From the NCBI GenBank assembly GCA_026003615.1, contig BPHQ01000001.1, positions 186,001 to 250,000 of the forward strand: a DNA stretch of 64,000 nt, read 5' to 3'. This stretch comes from Bellilinea sp. (GTDB lineage: Bacteria > Chloroflexota > Anaerolineae > Anaerolineales > Anaerolineaceae). Both the position numbers and the translations under genes were made by a program. Shown here piece after piece: positions 16,559 through 24,865 of this stretch. The notes beneath the pieces are model-generated. The model saw only the letters and a program-made list of their open reading frames with translations. It did not search any database and was not told where the DNA came from. Position 1 is the first letter of the stretch. Each line of letters begins with the position of its first letter.

Positions 16559-17296
16559 GTGAATAGACCCGAACCCCGCAAATCAAACCGAGATATGCTG
16601 TGGAATCTGGCAACCGTATTTGTGATTGCCCTGATTCCATTGGCTGCCTCGTTTTTCTTGATGATCTTTCTAAACCCTCAATCATCCTTGAATCCTTTTC
16701 CGCCACCGACTTTACCGGCTTTAGCGCAACCGGCTACCGCGACTCCAACGCTGTTGGCGTTGCCCCCCACCTGGACACCCACACCATCCCCTACTCCGGA
16801 TTATTCCCCCACCCCACCACCGACTTTAACACCAACCGAGCCGATCATTGTCATCATCGGCACACCGATTGAAAACCTGGAAACCCCCGAACCGACGGAA
16901 ACCAATGTGCCGGGTGGATTTACTTTTATGCGCCAGAGTGATCCGCAGGCAATTTCCATTAACCTTTATGATGCCAGCCGTGGCTGTGGCTGGATGGGTG
17001 TGGCTGGCCGGGTAGTGGACGAACAAAATCGGCCAGTGACTGGAATTCGGGTTTGGCTGCGGGGTACATTGGATGGCAAGCGGGTGGATATGACCAGTCT
17101 GACCGGCACGGCTGCCCAATACGGTCCATCGGGTTATGAGTTCACGATTGCCAATCAGCCGATTGCTTCGCGTGGTTCACTTTCCGTACGGTTATTGGAT
17201 CAGGCCAATTTACCATTATCGGAACGGGTGGTGTTTGATACCTTTGCCGATTGCGATAAAAATCTGATTTTGATTGACTTTAAGAAAGTCCGCTGA
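16559..17296 (+). CDS. Membrane-anchored protein with Pro/Thr linker and extracellular beta domain
   Basis: The protein has 245 residues. A short cytoplasmic start and one membrane segment (about 15-38) lead into about 75 residues of PTPTP/TPTEP linker. A C-terminal beta domain of about 115 residues follows, with two conserved-looking Cys (SRGCGWMGVAGRVVD ... FADCDKN), which may form a disulfide. The beta domain looks like a carboxypeptidase-regulatory-like or Ig-like fold (GRVVDEQNRPVTGIRVWLRG). The start is GTG 16559 with AAGGAGG at 16546-16552. It follows the parvulin lipoprotein by 40 bases in the same direction. Function unknown. Confidence 0.75.
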   Translation: MNRPEPRKSNRDMLWNLATVFVIALIPLAASFFLMIFLNPQSSLNPFPPPTLPALAQPATATPTLLALPPTWTPTPSPTPDYSPTPPPTLTPTEPIIVIIGTPIENLETPEPTETNVPGGFTFMRQSDPQAISINLYDASRGCGWMGVAGRVVDEQNRPVTGIRVWLRGTLDGKRVDMTSLTGTAAQYGPSGYEFTIANQPIASRGSLSVRLLDQANLPLSERVVFDTFADCDKNLILIDFKKVR

Positions 17297-17308
17297 GTTA
17301 AGAACCTA

Positions 17309-18526
17309 TCAACGCGGGTGAAATTCAATTACCCGGCTGGTGGTTAGCAAGCCATGCAGGTCATCGGCATCGAGACTCATGACGCTTCCGTTACTGAAAA
17401 ATTCAAAATCAAAGGTGATCGGATCGCCTGCCGATTTGCCCGGCATGGGCATAAGTCGGGCGGTGAGGGGTTTGTCCAGCCGCAGCGAAAGAGCAGCCAG
17501 ATCCAGTAATAAGGCAGCCATACTTTCCTGTGAAGAATTACCTGGCAGGGGTACGGTATCCAGGCCGGTACCGCACACGGTGGAGTAGAGCAATAAATCC
17601 TTGATGGTCAGGGTACCTTGCGAACTACGCAAGGCCAGCCGCGAATCCTCCAGCACGGGAAGCATCAAGCCGTTGAAGCCGGCTCGTTTCCATTTTCCCT
17701 GACCGAGGGTATCTGCCAGAAAGGCGGCAGCGGCCAGCGAGCCGTGGCTGCCGAGAACAGAAACGCCTAATTGCTCCAGGGCTGCACCGGCGGAACACCA
17801 GTCTTGAGGGTAGGGGGCCGTTGAGAAATCGAAACCGTAGAAGTGGAGGTTGAACTGTTCTTCCAGGGGGGTGAGGAGTTCGCTGATGTGGGAGGCAGTT
17901 GTTTCCAGTTCGGCAATCAGATTATGGCGGGCTTCGGAAAGGGTTTCGGCTTGCTGGAAAATGCTCAGTATGGTATCAGCACATTCGAAGCCTAACGCAT
18001 AGGATGGCGGATAACCGGGGTTATGATAGGCTGCCGGTAGGAATGGGCAGCCGGGAGGTACGTTTGCCAGCGCGGCAAAGCGCAGATTGGCAAAGCCATT
18101 CGGTTCGAGGGGGGCGTTGAGTAAAATTGCACGGGAGCTCCGGCGCACGGCTTCCATGTCCACTTCTCTTTGCGGGGTGGTAAGCAAGCCAGTTATAAAA
18201 ACATTGCGCGTAGCCGCGAGAAGTGGTGAAATCCATTCATAGGTTTCTGGCTGAGATGGAATCGCACAACCCAGTGAAAGATAGGCAAAACCGGCGGTTT
18301 CAGCCTGATTCTCCCATGTTTTTATGAGAGAAATTGCTTCTGGCAGGGTTTTCGGACTGAGCCATAAAGGAAAGGGGGTGGTTGCCAACCTGCGGGTTTG
18401 CAAAACGAAACCGGCTTGTTGTAAACGTTGGGCTGCCTGATTGGTAAACTCAGCCAGATGAGCGAGTATTTCGGGGAAAGGGGTTTGCTGCGGATCAATA
18501 AAGCAGGTTAAGGTGCGAATTTTCAT
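17309..18526 (-). CDS. DUF711 family protein
   Basis: This 405-residue protein matches the DUF711 (UPF0210-like) family, visible in the end motif STVCGTGLDTVPLPG and in the KIRTLTCFID start. The family is related in fold to glycyl-radical-type barrels, but its activity is not established. ATG 18526 is chosen, overlapping the previous stop as ATGA with AGGTG upstream; GTG 18532 is an alternative. It is the last gene of a three-gene operon behind an RNA methyltransferase and a macro-domain protein. Confidence 0.8.
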   Translation of the reverse strand: MKIRTLTCFIDPQQTPFPEILAHLAEFTNQAAQRLQQAGFVLQTRRLATTPFPLWLSPKTLPEAISLIKTWENQAETAGFAYLSLGCAIPSQPETYEWISPLLAATRNVFITGLLTTPQREVDMEAVRRSSRAILLNAPLEPNGFANLRFAALANVPPGCPFLPAAYHNPGYPPSYALGFECADTILSIFQQAETLSEARHNLIAELETTASHISELLTPLEEQFNLHFYGFDFSTAPYPQDWCSAGAALEQLGVSVLGSHGSLAAAAFLADTLGQGKWKRAGFNGLMLPVLEDSRLALRSSQGTLTIKDLLLYSTVCGTGLDTVPLPGNSSQESMAALLLDLAALSLRLDKPLTARLMPMPGKSAGDPITFDFEFFSNGSVMSLDADDLHGLLTTSRVIEFHPR

Positions 18527-19308
18527 GAACACCTCTGTCGGACAACTTCAAAAAGAAGAATGCCAGCGGCTACAGCGGCGTTGAGTGATTCGATGTGGCC
18601 GGGCATTGGGATGCGAATGCGTTGGTCGGCAGCCTGTTGAGCCTCAGCGTTTACCCCTTCGGCTTCGCTGCCAATCACCAGCGCCAATGGCTGACGCAAG
18701 TCAACCTGCCAGCAGGGTGTGCCGCTTTCTACATCGCTGACAAGTAATTGGGCAGGGTTGCCAGAGCGTGTACGGCAAAGCAGGATGATTTCCTCCCAGG
18801 TTTTCTGCAAAATTGGCAGTTTGAAATGAGCGCCCATTGCCGCCCGGACAACTTTGGGAGAGTACACATCCGCGCATTGAGGAGTGAGAATAACCGCATT
18901 AGCCGCTGCAGCGGCGCTGGTGCGCAGCAGTGATCCAAGGTTGCCCGGATCACGTAAATTGTCCGCGATGACGATAAAATCCCAATCCGAAGGAATATGG
19001 TGTGACTGCCGGCGCGTAATTGCCAAAATCCCTTGAGGATTTTCGGTATCCGATATTCTCTGAAATAGTTCTGCCGACACTTCCTCAATTGGAAATTGGT
19101 TTGCTCCAAGGTCAGTCACCAGGTGAGTGGCGCGTGGTGACGGCTGACTGCTGATCAACACAAGATCGAGCGGAACGCCGCTCAACAGGGCTTCCTCGAT
19201 CAACCGCGCACCTTCAATGACAAAGGCATGTTCTTCTTCCCGCCTTGCACGTTGCTGCATCAAGGCGCGTACTCTTTGAATTTTCGGGTTATGAATGGAG
19301 GTAATCAT
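18523..19308 (-). CDS. TrmH/SpoU-family RNA 2'-O-methyltransferase
   Basis: This 261-residue SPOUT enzyme is predicted to methylate a ribose in rRNA or tRNA. It has the small N-terminal substrate-binding domain (FVIEGARLIEEAL) and the knotted SAM domain with motifs DNLRDPGNLGSLLRTSAA, LALVIGSEAEGV and IPMPGHIESLNAAVAAGILLFE. It overlaps the macro-domain gene upstream and the DUF711 gene downstream by four bases each. The target nucleotide cannot be told from sequence alone. Confidence 0.92.
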   Translation of the reverse strand: MITSIHNPKIQRVRALMQQRARREEEHAFVIEGARLIEEALLSGVPLDLVLISSQPSPRATHLVTDLGANQFPIEEVSAELFQRISDTENPQGILAITRRQSHHIPSDWDFIVIADNLRDPGNLGSLLRTSAAAAANAVILTPQCADVYSPKVVRAAMGAHFKLPILQKTWEEIILLCRTRSGNPAQLLVSDVESGTPCWQVDLRQPLALVIGSEAEGVNAEAQQAADQRIRIPMPGHIESLNAAVAAGILLFEVVRQRCS

Positions 19309-19886
19309 GTTGATGGGCTACTGGCTTTTATTTGCTCATCCCAGATTCGGATGAATTCTTCGACAGTTGCCTTATCCAGTAAGGTCAGGCGCACAAGCCG
19401 CAGTTGAGATTGAGGATTTTGCTTGAAGTATTCCAAAATGGTATGAAAGATTATGCGGGCTGCCCGATCTTTTGGAAAACCGAAAATGCCGGTTGAGATG
19501 GCTGGCAGGGCAATGGAATGCAGCCCCAAACTTTCCGCAAGGCGTAAACTGGAGAAAACAGCCGTTGCAAGTTTTTCATCGGCGTTGTTGACACCCCAAA
19601 TCGGACCGACAGCATGAATCACGTATTTACAAGGTAATTGACCGGCAGTGGTGTAGGCTGGGGTGGCATGTGTGACCGGTCCATGTTGCTGCACCCACCG
19701 ATCACTTTCTTCCTGAATCACCCAACCCCCTTTGCGAACGATGGCACCGGCTACACCGCCACCATGCTCAAGGTGTTCATTGGCGGCATTGACAATTGCA
19801 TCTACTTCTTGAAGGGTTAAGTCGCCCTGAACCAGCTCAAAACACTGTCCGTTTGAAAAGGTGTGAGCCCGCTTGACCTCAGACAT
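19305..19886 (-). CDS. Macro-domain ADP-ribose hydrolase-like protein
   Basis: This 193-residue single macro domain binds ADP-ribose or O-acetyl-ADP-ribose and often removes ADP-ribose from proteins or nucleic acids. The key motifs are GDLTLQEVDAIVNAANEHL, GGGVAGAIVRKGG, and LPAISTGIFGFPKDRAA. The Asn pair in NAAN and the glycine loop are intact, so activity is likely. ATG 19886 has GGAGGAG upstream; a TATACT -10 lies about 20 bases further up. It heads the operon with the RNA methyltransferase, which hints at an RNA-repair or RNA-modification role (inference). Confidence 0.9.
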   Translation of the reverse strand: MSEVKRAHTFSNGQCFELVQGDLTLQEVDAIVNAANEHLEHGGGVAGAIVRKGGWVIQEESDRWVQQHGPVTHATPAYTTAGQLPCKYVIHAVGPIWGVNNADEKLATAVFSSLRLAESLGLHSIALPAISTGIFGFPKDRAARIIFHTILEYFKQNPQSQLRLVRLTLLDKATVEEFIRIWDEQIKASSPST

Positions 19887-19925
19887 TTTCTCCTCCTCTC
19901 CGGACAAGTATACCGCATAAAGAAA

Positions 19926-19950
19926 ACGGGATGGAAGTTATCCATCCCGT
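19926..19950 (-). terminator. Terminator of the infC-rpmI-rplT operon
   Basis: On the minus strand ACGGGATGG and CCATCCCGT (19942-19950 with 19926-19934) form a 9-bp stem with a 7-base loop, followed by TTTTCTTT. Confidence 0.85.
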
Positions 19951-19986
19951 CAGGGTTAGCGTTGTGCAGAACCGTTGGAGGTCGTC

Positions 19987-20334
19987 TCAGGACGCCTGAG
20001 CCTGGGTTACCACTGCAGCAAATGCCTGAGGATCACGCACTGCCAGATCAGCCAACATTTTGCGATTAAGGTTGATGTTGGCTTTGCGCAGGGCATAGAT
20101 CAGACGGCTGTAAGAAACCCCGTTCAGACGGGCAGCCGCGTTGATGCGGGTGATCCATAATTTGCGCAGGTCGCGCTTGCGGGTACGCCGATCCCGATAG
20201 GCGTACCATAGACTTTTGAGCATGGCTTCATTGGCCCGGCGGAAAAGAAAATGTTTTGTGCCGCGCTGGCCTTTGGTAAATTTCAAAACTTTCTTATGTC
20301 GTTGATGACCTTGCGGTCCACCTTTTACACGCAT
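19987..20334 (-). CDS. rplT: 50S ribosomal protein L20
   Basis: This 115-residue protein is L20, an early 23S rRNA-binding assembly protein. Typical features are the basic N-terminus [24 protein letters not shown] and the globular end ([20 protein letters not shown]). AAAGGAG lies before the ATG. It is the last gene of the infC operon, where in other bacteria L20 represses its own operon. Confidence 0.97.
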   Translation of the reverse strand: MRVKGGPQGHQRHKKVLKFTKGQRGTKHFLFRRANEAMLKSLWYAYRDRRTRKRDLRKLWITRINAAARLNGVSYSRLIYALRKANINLNRKMLADLAVRDPQAFAAVVTQAQAS

Positions 20335-20427
20335 TGCTTACTCCTTTGCGAACCCCTGGGCGCCGGTGAATTCACCCGTTGTAAACACCCAACAGCCGCA
20401 CCAAATTGATGAACAAACGAACCGGCC

Positions 20428-20664
20428 TTAATCCTTTTTATCCAGATAAGGCGCTAAACGACGGACACGTTTGATGATGTTTTCCCCTTGAACGGGGAGC
20501 ATCTCGGTGAAGAGGGCTTTTGTGCGCTTGGAAGTGCGGCGGCGGAGGTGGCTTTTGCCGCCTTTGGTGCGCACAAGTACACCCGACCCGGTCAGGCGAA
20601 ACCGTTTGGAGGTTGCCTTATGGGTCTTCAGTTTGATTTTTCCTGCTTTTGCTTTGCGAGGCAC
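20428..20664 (-). CDS. rpmI: 50S ribosomal protein L35
   Basis: The start is GTG at 20664 (PRKAKAGKIKLKTHKATSKRF), with GAGGAGAG upstream. The longer frame to 20718 has no support. At 78 residues it is a little longer than the usual 64-66; the extra residues are at the C-terminus (LPVQGENIIKRVRRLAPYL). It lies between infC and rplT, the standard order. Confidence 0.95.
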   Translation of the reverse strand: MPRKAKAGKIKLKTHKATSKRFRLTGSGVLVRTKGGKSHLRRRTSKRTKALFTEMLPVQGENIIKRVRRLAPYLDKKD

Positions 20665-20772
20665 GGTGACTCTCCTCTCGTAAAATAGTGATAACGGTCT
20701 GCTTCCGCGACCGCTCATTATACCAGATTTTTGGATTCAAACAAGACGCCGGGTTTGATTGAATGGCAAAAG

Positions 20773-21336
20773 TTACTCTTCGCTGGCTACTTTTTCGCTG
20801 GATTCGACGGCCTTTTTCTTACCGCCTTTGACCGGTGCAAGCACCATGGTCATGGTTTTGCCTTCCAGGGAGGGCATTTGTTCGACCGTGGAGACATCGG
20901 CCAGCTCCTGAGCAATTTCTTTCAGGTCTTCCAGTGCCAGTTCGGGGTAGGTGATTTCTCGTCCGCGGAAGCGAACGGTCACCCGCACCTTCATTCCTTC
21001 CTGCAGCCAACGACGGGCATCCCGGGTCTTAAAGCCGCGGTGATGTTCGTTCGTTTTTGGGCGAAGGCGAATCTCTTTGACTTCGATTTTGGTTTGAGAT
21101 TTGCGAGCTTCGCGTTCTTTTTTGGTTCGTTCGTAGAGGAATTTACCAAAATCCATAATCCGGCAGACGGGCGGGGTTGCCCCCGGCGCAACCTCTACCA
21201 GATCCAATTCCGCTTCCCGTGCGGCACGCAGGGCTTTTTCGATTGGCAAAACCCCTAAATTTTCACCATTTGGGCCAATGACTCGAACTTCTGGCACCCG
21301 AATGGACTCGTTTACCCGATAATTTGTTGTGCTAAT
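20773..21336 (-). CDS. infC: Translation initiation factor IF-3, AUU start
   Basis: IF-3 keeps ribosomal subunits apart and checks the start codon. The N-terminal motif NYRVNESIRVPEVRVIGPNG, the linker (GKFLYERTKKEREARK) and the C-terminal domain (IRLRPKTNEHHRGFKTRDA) are all complete. No ATG, GTG or TTG fits before the conserved N-terminus except a TTG at 21363, which would place the ribosome-binding site inside the gene. ATT at 21336 has AAAGGAG (21344-21350) seven bases upstream. AUU starts of infC are known from enterobacteria, where IF-3 represses its own translation through the poor start codon. The 187-residue protein has a Lys/Ser/Glu-rich tail. Confidence 0.93.
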   Translation of the reverse strand: MSTTNYRVNESIRVPEVRVIGPNGENLGVLPIEKALRAAREAELDLVEVAPGATPPVCRIMDFGKFLYERTKKEREARKSQTKIEVKEIRLRPKTNEHHRGFKTRDARRWLQEGMKVRVTVRFRGREITYPELALEDLKEIAQELADVSTVEQMPSLEGKTMTMVLAPVKGGKKKAVESSEKVASEE

Positions 21337-21420
21337 GGGCTTACTCCTTTCTTCTCTTCTCAAACAGGTTTATTTAGACAAAACCGTCCGCTCATCTTGC
21401 ATGCAGCCGGTTTGTAAATG

Positions 21421-21450
21421 ATATTACCACATCTCCGAATGGTGCGTCAA
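21421..21450 (-). promoter_or_regulatory. Promoter of the infC operon
   Basis: On the minus strand TTGACG (21445-21450), an 18-base spacer and TAATAT (21421-21426). It predicts a leader of about 75 bases. A possible AAACCG/CGGTTT stem lies within the leader. Confidence 0.75.
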
Positions 21451-21463
21451 CAATTTTTTGCCA

Positions 21464-21901
21464 CTATTTTTCCAGCCAAATCGTGACCGGCCCGTCGTTT
21501 TCAATTTCAACCAGCATATGAGCGCCGAATTCACCGCATTGAACGGGAACACCAAGGTCGCGTAAAAAATTGGCAAACTGGTCAACCAATGGAGCAGCAA
21601 TTTCCGGTGGTGCTGAATCGGTAAAAGATGGGCGGTTGCCTTTGCGGGCATCTGCATAAAGGGTGAATTGGGAAACCACCAGCGCTTCCCCGCCGATATC
21701 CAGCAGGGAAAGGTTCATTTTGCCTTGATCGTCTTCAAATATCCTCAGTTGGGCAATCTTACGCGCCAGGGTTTGAGCGGTTTCGGTCGTATCCGCCGGC
21801 CCGACGCCAAGCAGGATGACCAGGCCTTTGCCAATTTCAGCAATCTGCCGATTATCCACCCTGACTGCCCCGCGTCTGACGCGTTGAATAACCGTGCGCA
21901 T
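21464..21901 (-). CDS. dtd: D-aminoacyl-tRNA deacylase
   Basis: Dtd hydrolyses D-amino acids, and mischarged glycine, from tRNA. The diagnostic motifs are [13 protein letters not shown], the cross-subunit active-site [17 protein letters not shown], and [10 protein letters not shown] at the end; the Gly-cisPro GP of the last motif is present. The 145-residue length is typical. ATG 21901 lies one base after the trpS stop, so the two are co-translated. Confidence 0.96.
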   Translation of the reverse strand: MRTVIQRVRRGAVRVDNRQIAEIGKGLVILLGVGPADTTETAQTLARKIAQLRIFEDDQGKMNLSLLDIGGEALVVSQFTLYADARKGNRPSFTDSAPPEIAAPLVDQFANFLRDLGVPVQCGEFGAHMLVEIENDGPVTIWLEK

Positions 21902-21902
21902 C

Positions 21903-22889
21903 TCAGGGCAACCCAATAGCCTGCCGAACTTCCACCATGGTCGCTTCGGCAATCTGGCTTGCGCGTCTTGCGCCGTCCTTCAATACATCCCACACAAAAT
22001 CGGGTTTTTGGGAGATTTCTTCACGGCGCTGGCGGAAAGGCTGCAGGTGGTTGTTGAGGTTTTCGGCAAATAGTTTCTTGCAATCCACGCAGCCAATCCC
22101 GGCACGACGGCATTCGGTATTGACCATTTCCACCTGTTCGGGGCTGGAGAAAATTTTATGCATGCTGAATACATTGCACACATCCGGATTGCCGGGATCA
22201 CTACGGCGAATGCGCTGTGGATCGGTGACCATTTGCATGACGCGTTGCCGGGTTTCTTCCGGCGTGGCTGCCAGTTCAATGTGATTGTTCAGGCTTTTGC
22301 TCATCTTCTGCTGGCCGTCAATGCCGATTACCTTGGGTACCTGTGTCACCTTCATTTGAGGTTCGATCAGCACCTGCGTGTTGTAGCGATGATTGAAGGA
22401 GCGCACTGTTTCCCGGGCAAATTCAATGTGCGGAGCCTGATCCACACCCACCGGGACAAGGTCGGCCTTGTACAGAACGATGTCCGCAGTCATCAATACC
22501 GGATAGCCCACCAGACCGTAGTTCACGTTGTGAGGTTGCTCACGAGCCTTTTCTTTGAAGGTGGGCAGATCAGTCAATTTACCCAATGGGGTGACCATGG
22601 AAAGGTAAGTATGCAGCTCCATCACTTGGGGTACATGGGATTGGACAAAAACAATGGATTCTTCAGGGCGGATGCCGGCCGCCAGCCAATCCAGTGCCAT
22701 TTCATAGGTATTCTGACGGAGGTCAAGAGTGGTTTCCAGCGTGGTTAATGCGTGAACATCCACAATGCAGTAGATGCAATCATAATCCTCTTGCAGAGCA
22801 ACGTAATTGAGCATGGCGCCGAGGTAATTGCCAAGGTGCTGCCGTCCGGTTGGGCGTGCTCCGGAAAATACTCTTCCTTTTTTTGCCAT
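21903..22889 (-). CDS. trpS: Tryptophanyl-tRNA synthetase
   Basis: This 328-residue class I synthetase charges tRNA-Trp. It shows the HIGH box as [12 protein letters not shown], the KMSKS loop ([10 protein letters not shown], about residue 195) and a [15 protein letters not shown]-terminal helix. AGGAAGG lies before the ATG. It follows the SelW-like gene by five bases and precedes dtd, so a translation-related operon is formed. Confidence 0.96.
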   Translation of the reverse strand: MAKKGRVFSGARPTGRQHLGNYLGAMLNYVALQEDYDCIYCIVDVHALTTLETTLDLRQNTYEMALDWLAAGIRPEESIVFVQSHVPQVMELHTYLSMVTPLGKLTDLPTFKEKAREQPHNVNYGLVGYPVLMTADIVLYKADLVPVGVDQAPHIEFARETVRSFNHRYNTQVLIEPQMKVTQVPKVIGIDGQQKMSKSLNNHIELAATPEETRQRVMQMVTDPQRIRRSDPGNPDVCNVFSMHKIFSSPEQVEMVNTECRRAGIGCVDCKKLFAENLNNHLQPFRQRREEISQKPDFVWDVLKDGARRASQIAEATMVEVRQAIGLP

Positions 22890-22894
22890 AAAAA

Positions 22895-23146
22895 TTAACC
22901 ACCTTCCTTGATGTAAGATAAGAGCAAATTATGAATTTCGCCGGGTTCGGCATGACGATGGGTTTGCAGTTTGGAGTAAATTCGTTTCCCGTTGACGGTT
23001 ACTTCAAAACAGCCCCCATCCGAGGGAATCAGGGTAATTTGTTGAATACGAGATTCATGTTGTTTCAGCAGGCTCACCATCAAACTGATGGCACGTTCGG
23101 TATAATGTCAAACCGCACAGTATTCAATGGTAATATCCAACTTCAT
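22895..23146 (-). CDS. SelW-like Rdx selenoprotein with in-frame UGA (Sec13)
   Basis: Read through the TGA at 23108-23110, this frame gives an 83-residue protein of the SelW/SelT/SelH (Rdx) family. It starts MKLDITIEYCAVU, followed by HYTERAISL, ITLIPSDGGCFEVTVNG and KRIYSKLQTHRHAEPGEI. The UGA falls exactly at the second redox position of the family CxxC/CxxU motif (Cys10, Sec13). GGGAG lies eight bases before ATG 23146, while the part after the TGA alone lacks the first strand and the active site. A hairpin of bacterial SECIS type follows the UGA (23077-23091). Rdx proteins are thought to be thiol oxidoreductases. It leads trpS-dtd. A TGC-to-TGA sequencing error or a decayed gene is the alternative. 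Confidence 0.8.
23077..23091 (-). promoter_or_regulatory. Putative bacterial SECIS hairpin
   Basis: On the minus strand CCATCA-GTT-TGATGG forms a 6-bp stem with a 3-base loop beginning with G, 22 bases after the UGA. This fits the published bacterial SECIS pattern of a short stem-loop about 16-37 bases downstream with a G among the first two loop bases. Confidence 0.65.
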
Positions 23147-23176
23147 TGCTTCTACTCCCGCTGTGGAATTGGCTGA

Positions 23177-23184
23177 ATTATAAT
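23177..23184. promoter_or_regulatory. Shared bidirectional -10 element
   Basis: The palindromic AATTATAATT carries TATAAT on both strands (plus 23179-23184, minus 23177-23182). It lies between the divergent sugar transferase (ATG 23199) and SelW-like (ATG 23146) genes. No clear -35 boxes are seen. Confidence 0.45.
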
Positions 23185-23198
23185 TCATCCGGCGATCT

Positions 23199-23819
23199 AT
23201 GAAGAGTATACCATTGGAAAAAAGAATTTTTGATCTGGTGCTTACTACGGCGGGCATGGTGATTGCCCTGCCGTTGATGGGTGTAATTGCCCTGTTGATC
23301 TGGCTCAAAGAAGGCGGTCCGGTGCTGTTCCGGCAGCCCCGTCCTGGTTTGGGGGGTAGGATTTTTACTCTTTACAAATTCCGCACCATGCGCGAAGCTG
23401 TAGATAAAAATGGTAATCCCTTGCCGGATGGCGAGAGATTGACTCCGTTGGGGCGATTTTTACGCTCAACCAGTCTGGATGAATTGCCGGAGTTGTTCAA
23501 TGTGCTGCGTGGTGAAATGAGTTTGGTTGGGCCGCGCCCTTTGCTGGTGGAGTATCTCCCCCGTTATACACCGGAACAAGCCCGCCGACATGAAGTATTA
23601 CCGGGTATGACCGGTTGGGCGCAAATTAATGGGCGCAATGCGTTGACTTGGGAAGAGAAATTCCGTTTGGATGTGTGGTATGTGGACCACTGGTCACTTT
23701 GGCTGGATGTGAAAATCCTCGCCATTACTTTATGGAAAGTTCTGCGGCGAGAGGGTATTAATGCTCCCGGATCAGAAACCGCTGAACCCTTCATGGGCAG
23801 CTCAAAGCAATCCAGTTAG
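23199..23819 (+). CDS. Bacterial sugar transferase (PglC-like phosphoglycosyl transferase)
   Basis: This 206-residue monotopic enzyme transfers a sugar-1-phosphate from a nucleotide sugar to undecaprenyl phosphate, the first step of a surface glycan. The N-terminal re-entrant hydrophobic helix (about 12-35) is followed by KFRTMR, LDELPELFNVLRGEMSLVGPRP and MTGWAQINGRNALTWEEKF, all hallmark motifs. It is the short PglC type without extra membrane segments. There is no clear ribosome-binding site; TATAAT lies 14 bases upstream. Its stop overlaps that of the convergent lipoprotein gene. Confidence 0.93.
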   Translation: MKSIPLEKRIFDLVLTTAGMVIALPLMGVIALLIWLKEGGPVLFRQPRPGLGGRIFTLYKFRTMREAVDKNGNPLPDGERLTPLGRFLRSTSLDELPELFNVLRGEMSLVGPRPLLVEYLPRYTPEQARRHEVLPGMTGWAQINGRNALTWEEKFRLDVWYVDHWSLWLDVKILAITLWKVLRREGINAPGSETAEPFMGSSKQSS

Positions 23820-24859
23820 GGAATGCTAAGAGGGTAAATCCAGCCGTTTTCCAACTCGTGGAGGGTTTTCAGAGCAAGGTCTCGTTTTCCATCGGTTAAG
23901 CGTTCTGGATTAGTTTCGCTAATGCGAATGCTGGCATGCCAGATTTTTCCCGGTTCCCCATTTTGCCAGTTTTCCCACGCTTTTTCCAACGTCCCCAAAT
24001 GATCTACTTCCAGCGTGGCGATCCACTGACTGCGCCATTCTTCGGCGGGGGTCTGGGTGGTGAGAAAGGCCACATTTTGGCGGCTAATTGCTTCCAGAAG
24101 TTGGGGGTCAAGCAGAGCCGGGTCAGCGAGGTACAGGGTCTCTAACCGGTTTTGATGGAGGCTTTCAAAAGCAGCCACCCATTCCGTTACACTGCCATCA
24201 GGGTTAAAGGTAGCAGTTTGAGGAAAAAAGACGATGGGAGCAAATACGGGGGCGCAACGGCCGCATAGATACCGACCCCCGTTTAGAAAACTATCCTGTA
24301 ATTGGTTCACAAGAGGGTCGTTTTGATTGAATAAACCACCCGAACGGAAATCGGGTGCAACCAGTGTGGTGATAAACCCGGCCATAAAGGCTTGCATCAC
24401 AGAGGCAGAACGAATCACGCTGACGTTTTGTGAAGCCTCGGTGGAATCGTCCTCCAGAATAATCAATCCGGTTTGAGGAAAGCGCTCGTTCCAGGTGGAT
24501 GTTTGAGCGTCTGGTCCTGCGAAAACAACCAGTACCAAGTTCTTTGGAGGATTTTCCAAATCAGTCGGGGTGTGAACTTCAAAAAGAAAATTTTGGGAAG
24601 CCGCTTTGCCTTCCAACAATGGTTGTATTTGATTGGCGGTCGCCTCTCTCCCCTCCGGAATTACCAGCCAGACTTGACCTGGCAGCGGCGTGGGAGAGGG
24701 TACCTCTGTTGGAGGTTGCACGTCAGCCGTCGCATATTGTGTTTGCGTCGGAGCAGGCGTCAGCGCTGTGGGTGGGTTACCGGAACAGGCGGCAATCAAA
24801 AACCCAAAAAGGAACAAGATCACAAGGGAACGAACAGAAAGGGATGGTTTGAGGGACAT
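23816..24859 (-). CDS. Lipoprotein, divergent BMP/periplasmic-binding-like
   Basis: The protein has 347 residues with a signal peptide and lipobox (LIAAC, Cys25), then a Pro/Thr linker. The rest looks like a divergent BMP-type binding fold: MQAFMAGFITTLVAPDFRSGGL aligns in position with the FLAGYAAAGATKTGKVGTFGG region of the BMP lipoprotein at 7357-8403, and ERLTDGKRDLALKTLHELENG resembles its ligand-side helix. The classical ligand motif (GxIDDKSFN) is missing, so ligand binding may be lost or changed. TAAAAT ends six bases before the ATG, with no ribosome-binding site (leaderless). The family assignment is uncertain. Confidence 0.65.
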   Translation of the reverse strand: MSLKPSLSVRSLVILFLFGFLIAACSGNPPTALTPAPTQTQYATADVQPPTEVPSPTPLPGQVWLVIPEGREATANQIQPLLEGKAASQNFLFEVHTPTDLENPPKNLVLVVFAGPDAQTSTWNERFPQTGLIILEDDSTEASQNVSVIRSASVMQAFMAGFITTLVAPDFRSGGLFNQNDPLVNQLQDSFLNGGRYLCGRCAPVFAPIVFFPQTATFNPDGSVTEWVAAFESLHQNRLETLYLADPALLDPQLLEAISRQNVAFLTTQTPAEEWRSQWIATLEVDHLGTLEKAWENWQNGEPGKIWHASIRISETNPERLTDGKRDLALKTLHELENGWIYPLSIP

Positions 24860-24865
24860 GGGCTT

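Noticed and set aside
23108-23308. A 66-codon minus-strand frame ending IEYCAV before the TGA.
   Set aside because: Its upstream part runs through the divergent promoter and the sugar-transferase gene; only its last 12 codons belong to the selenoprotein gene.
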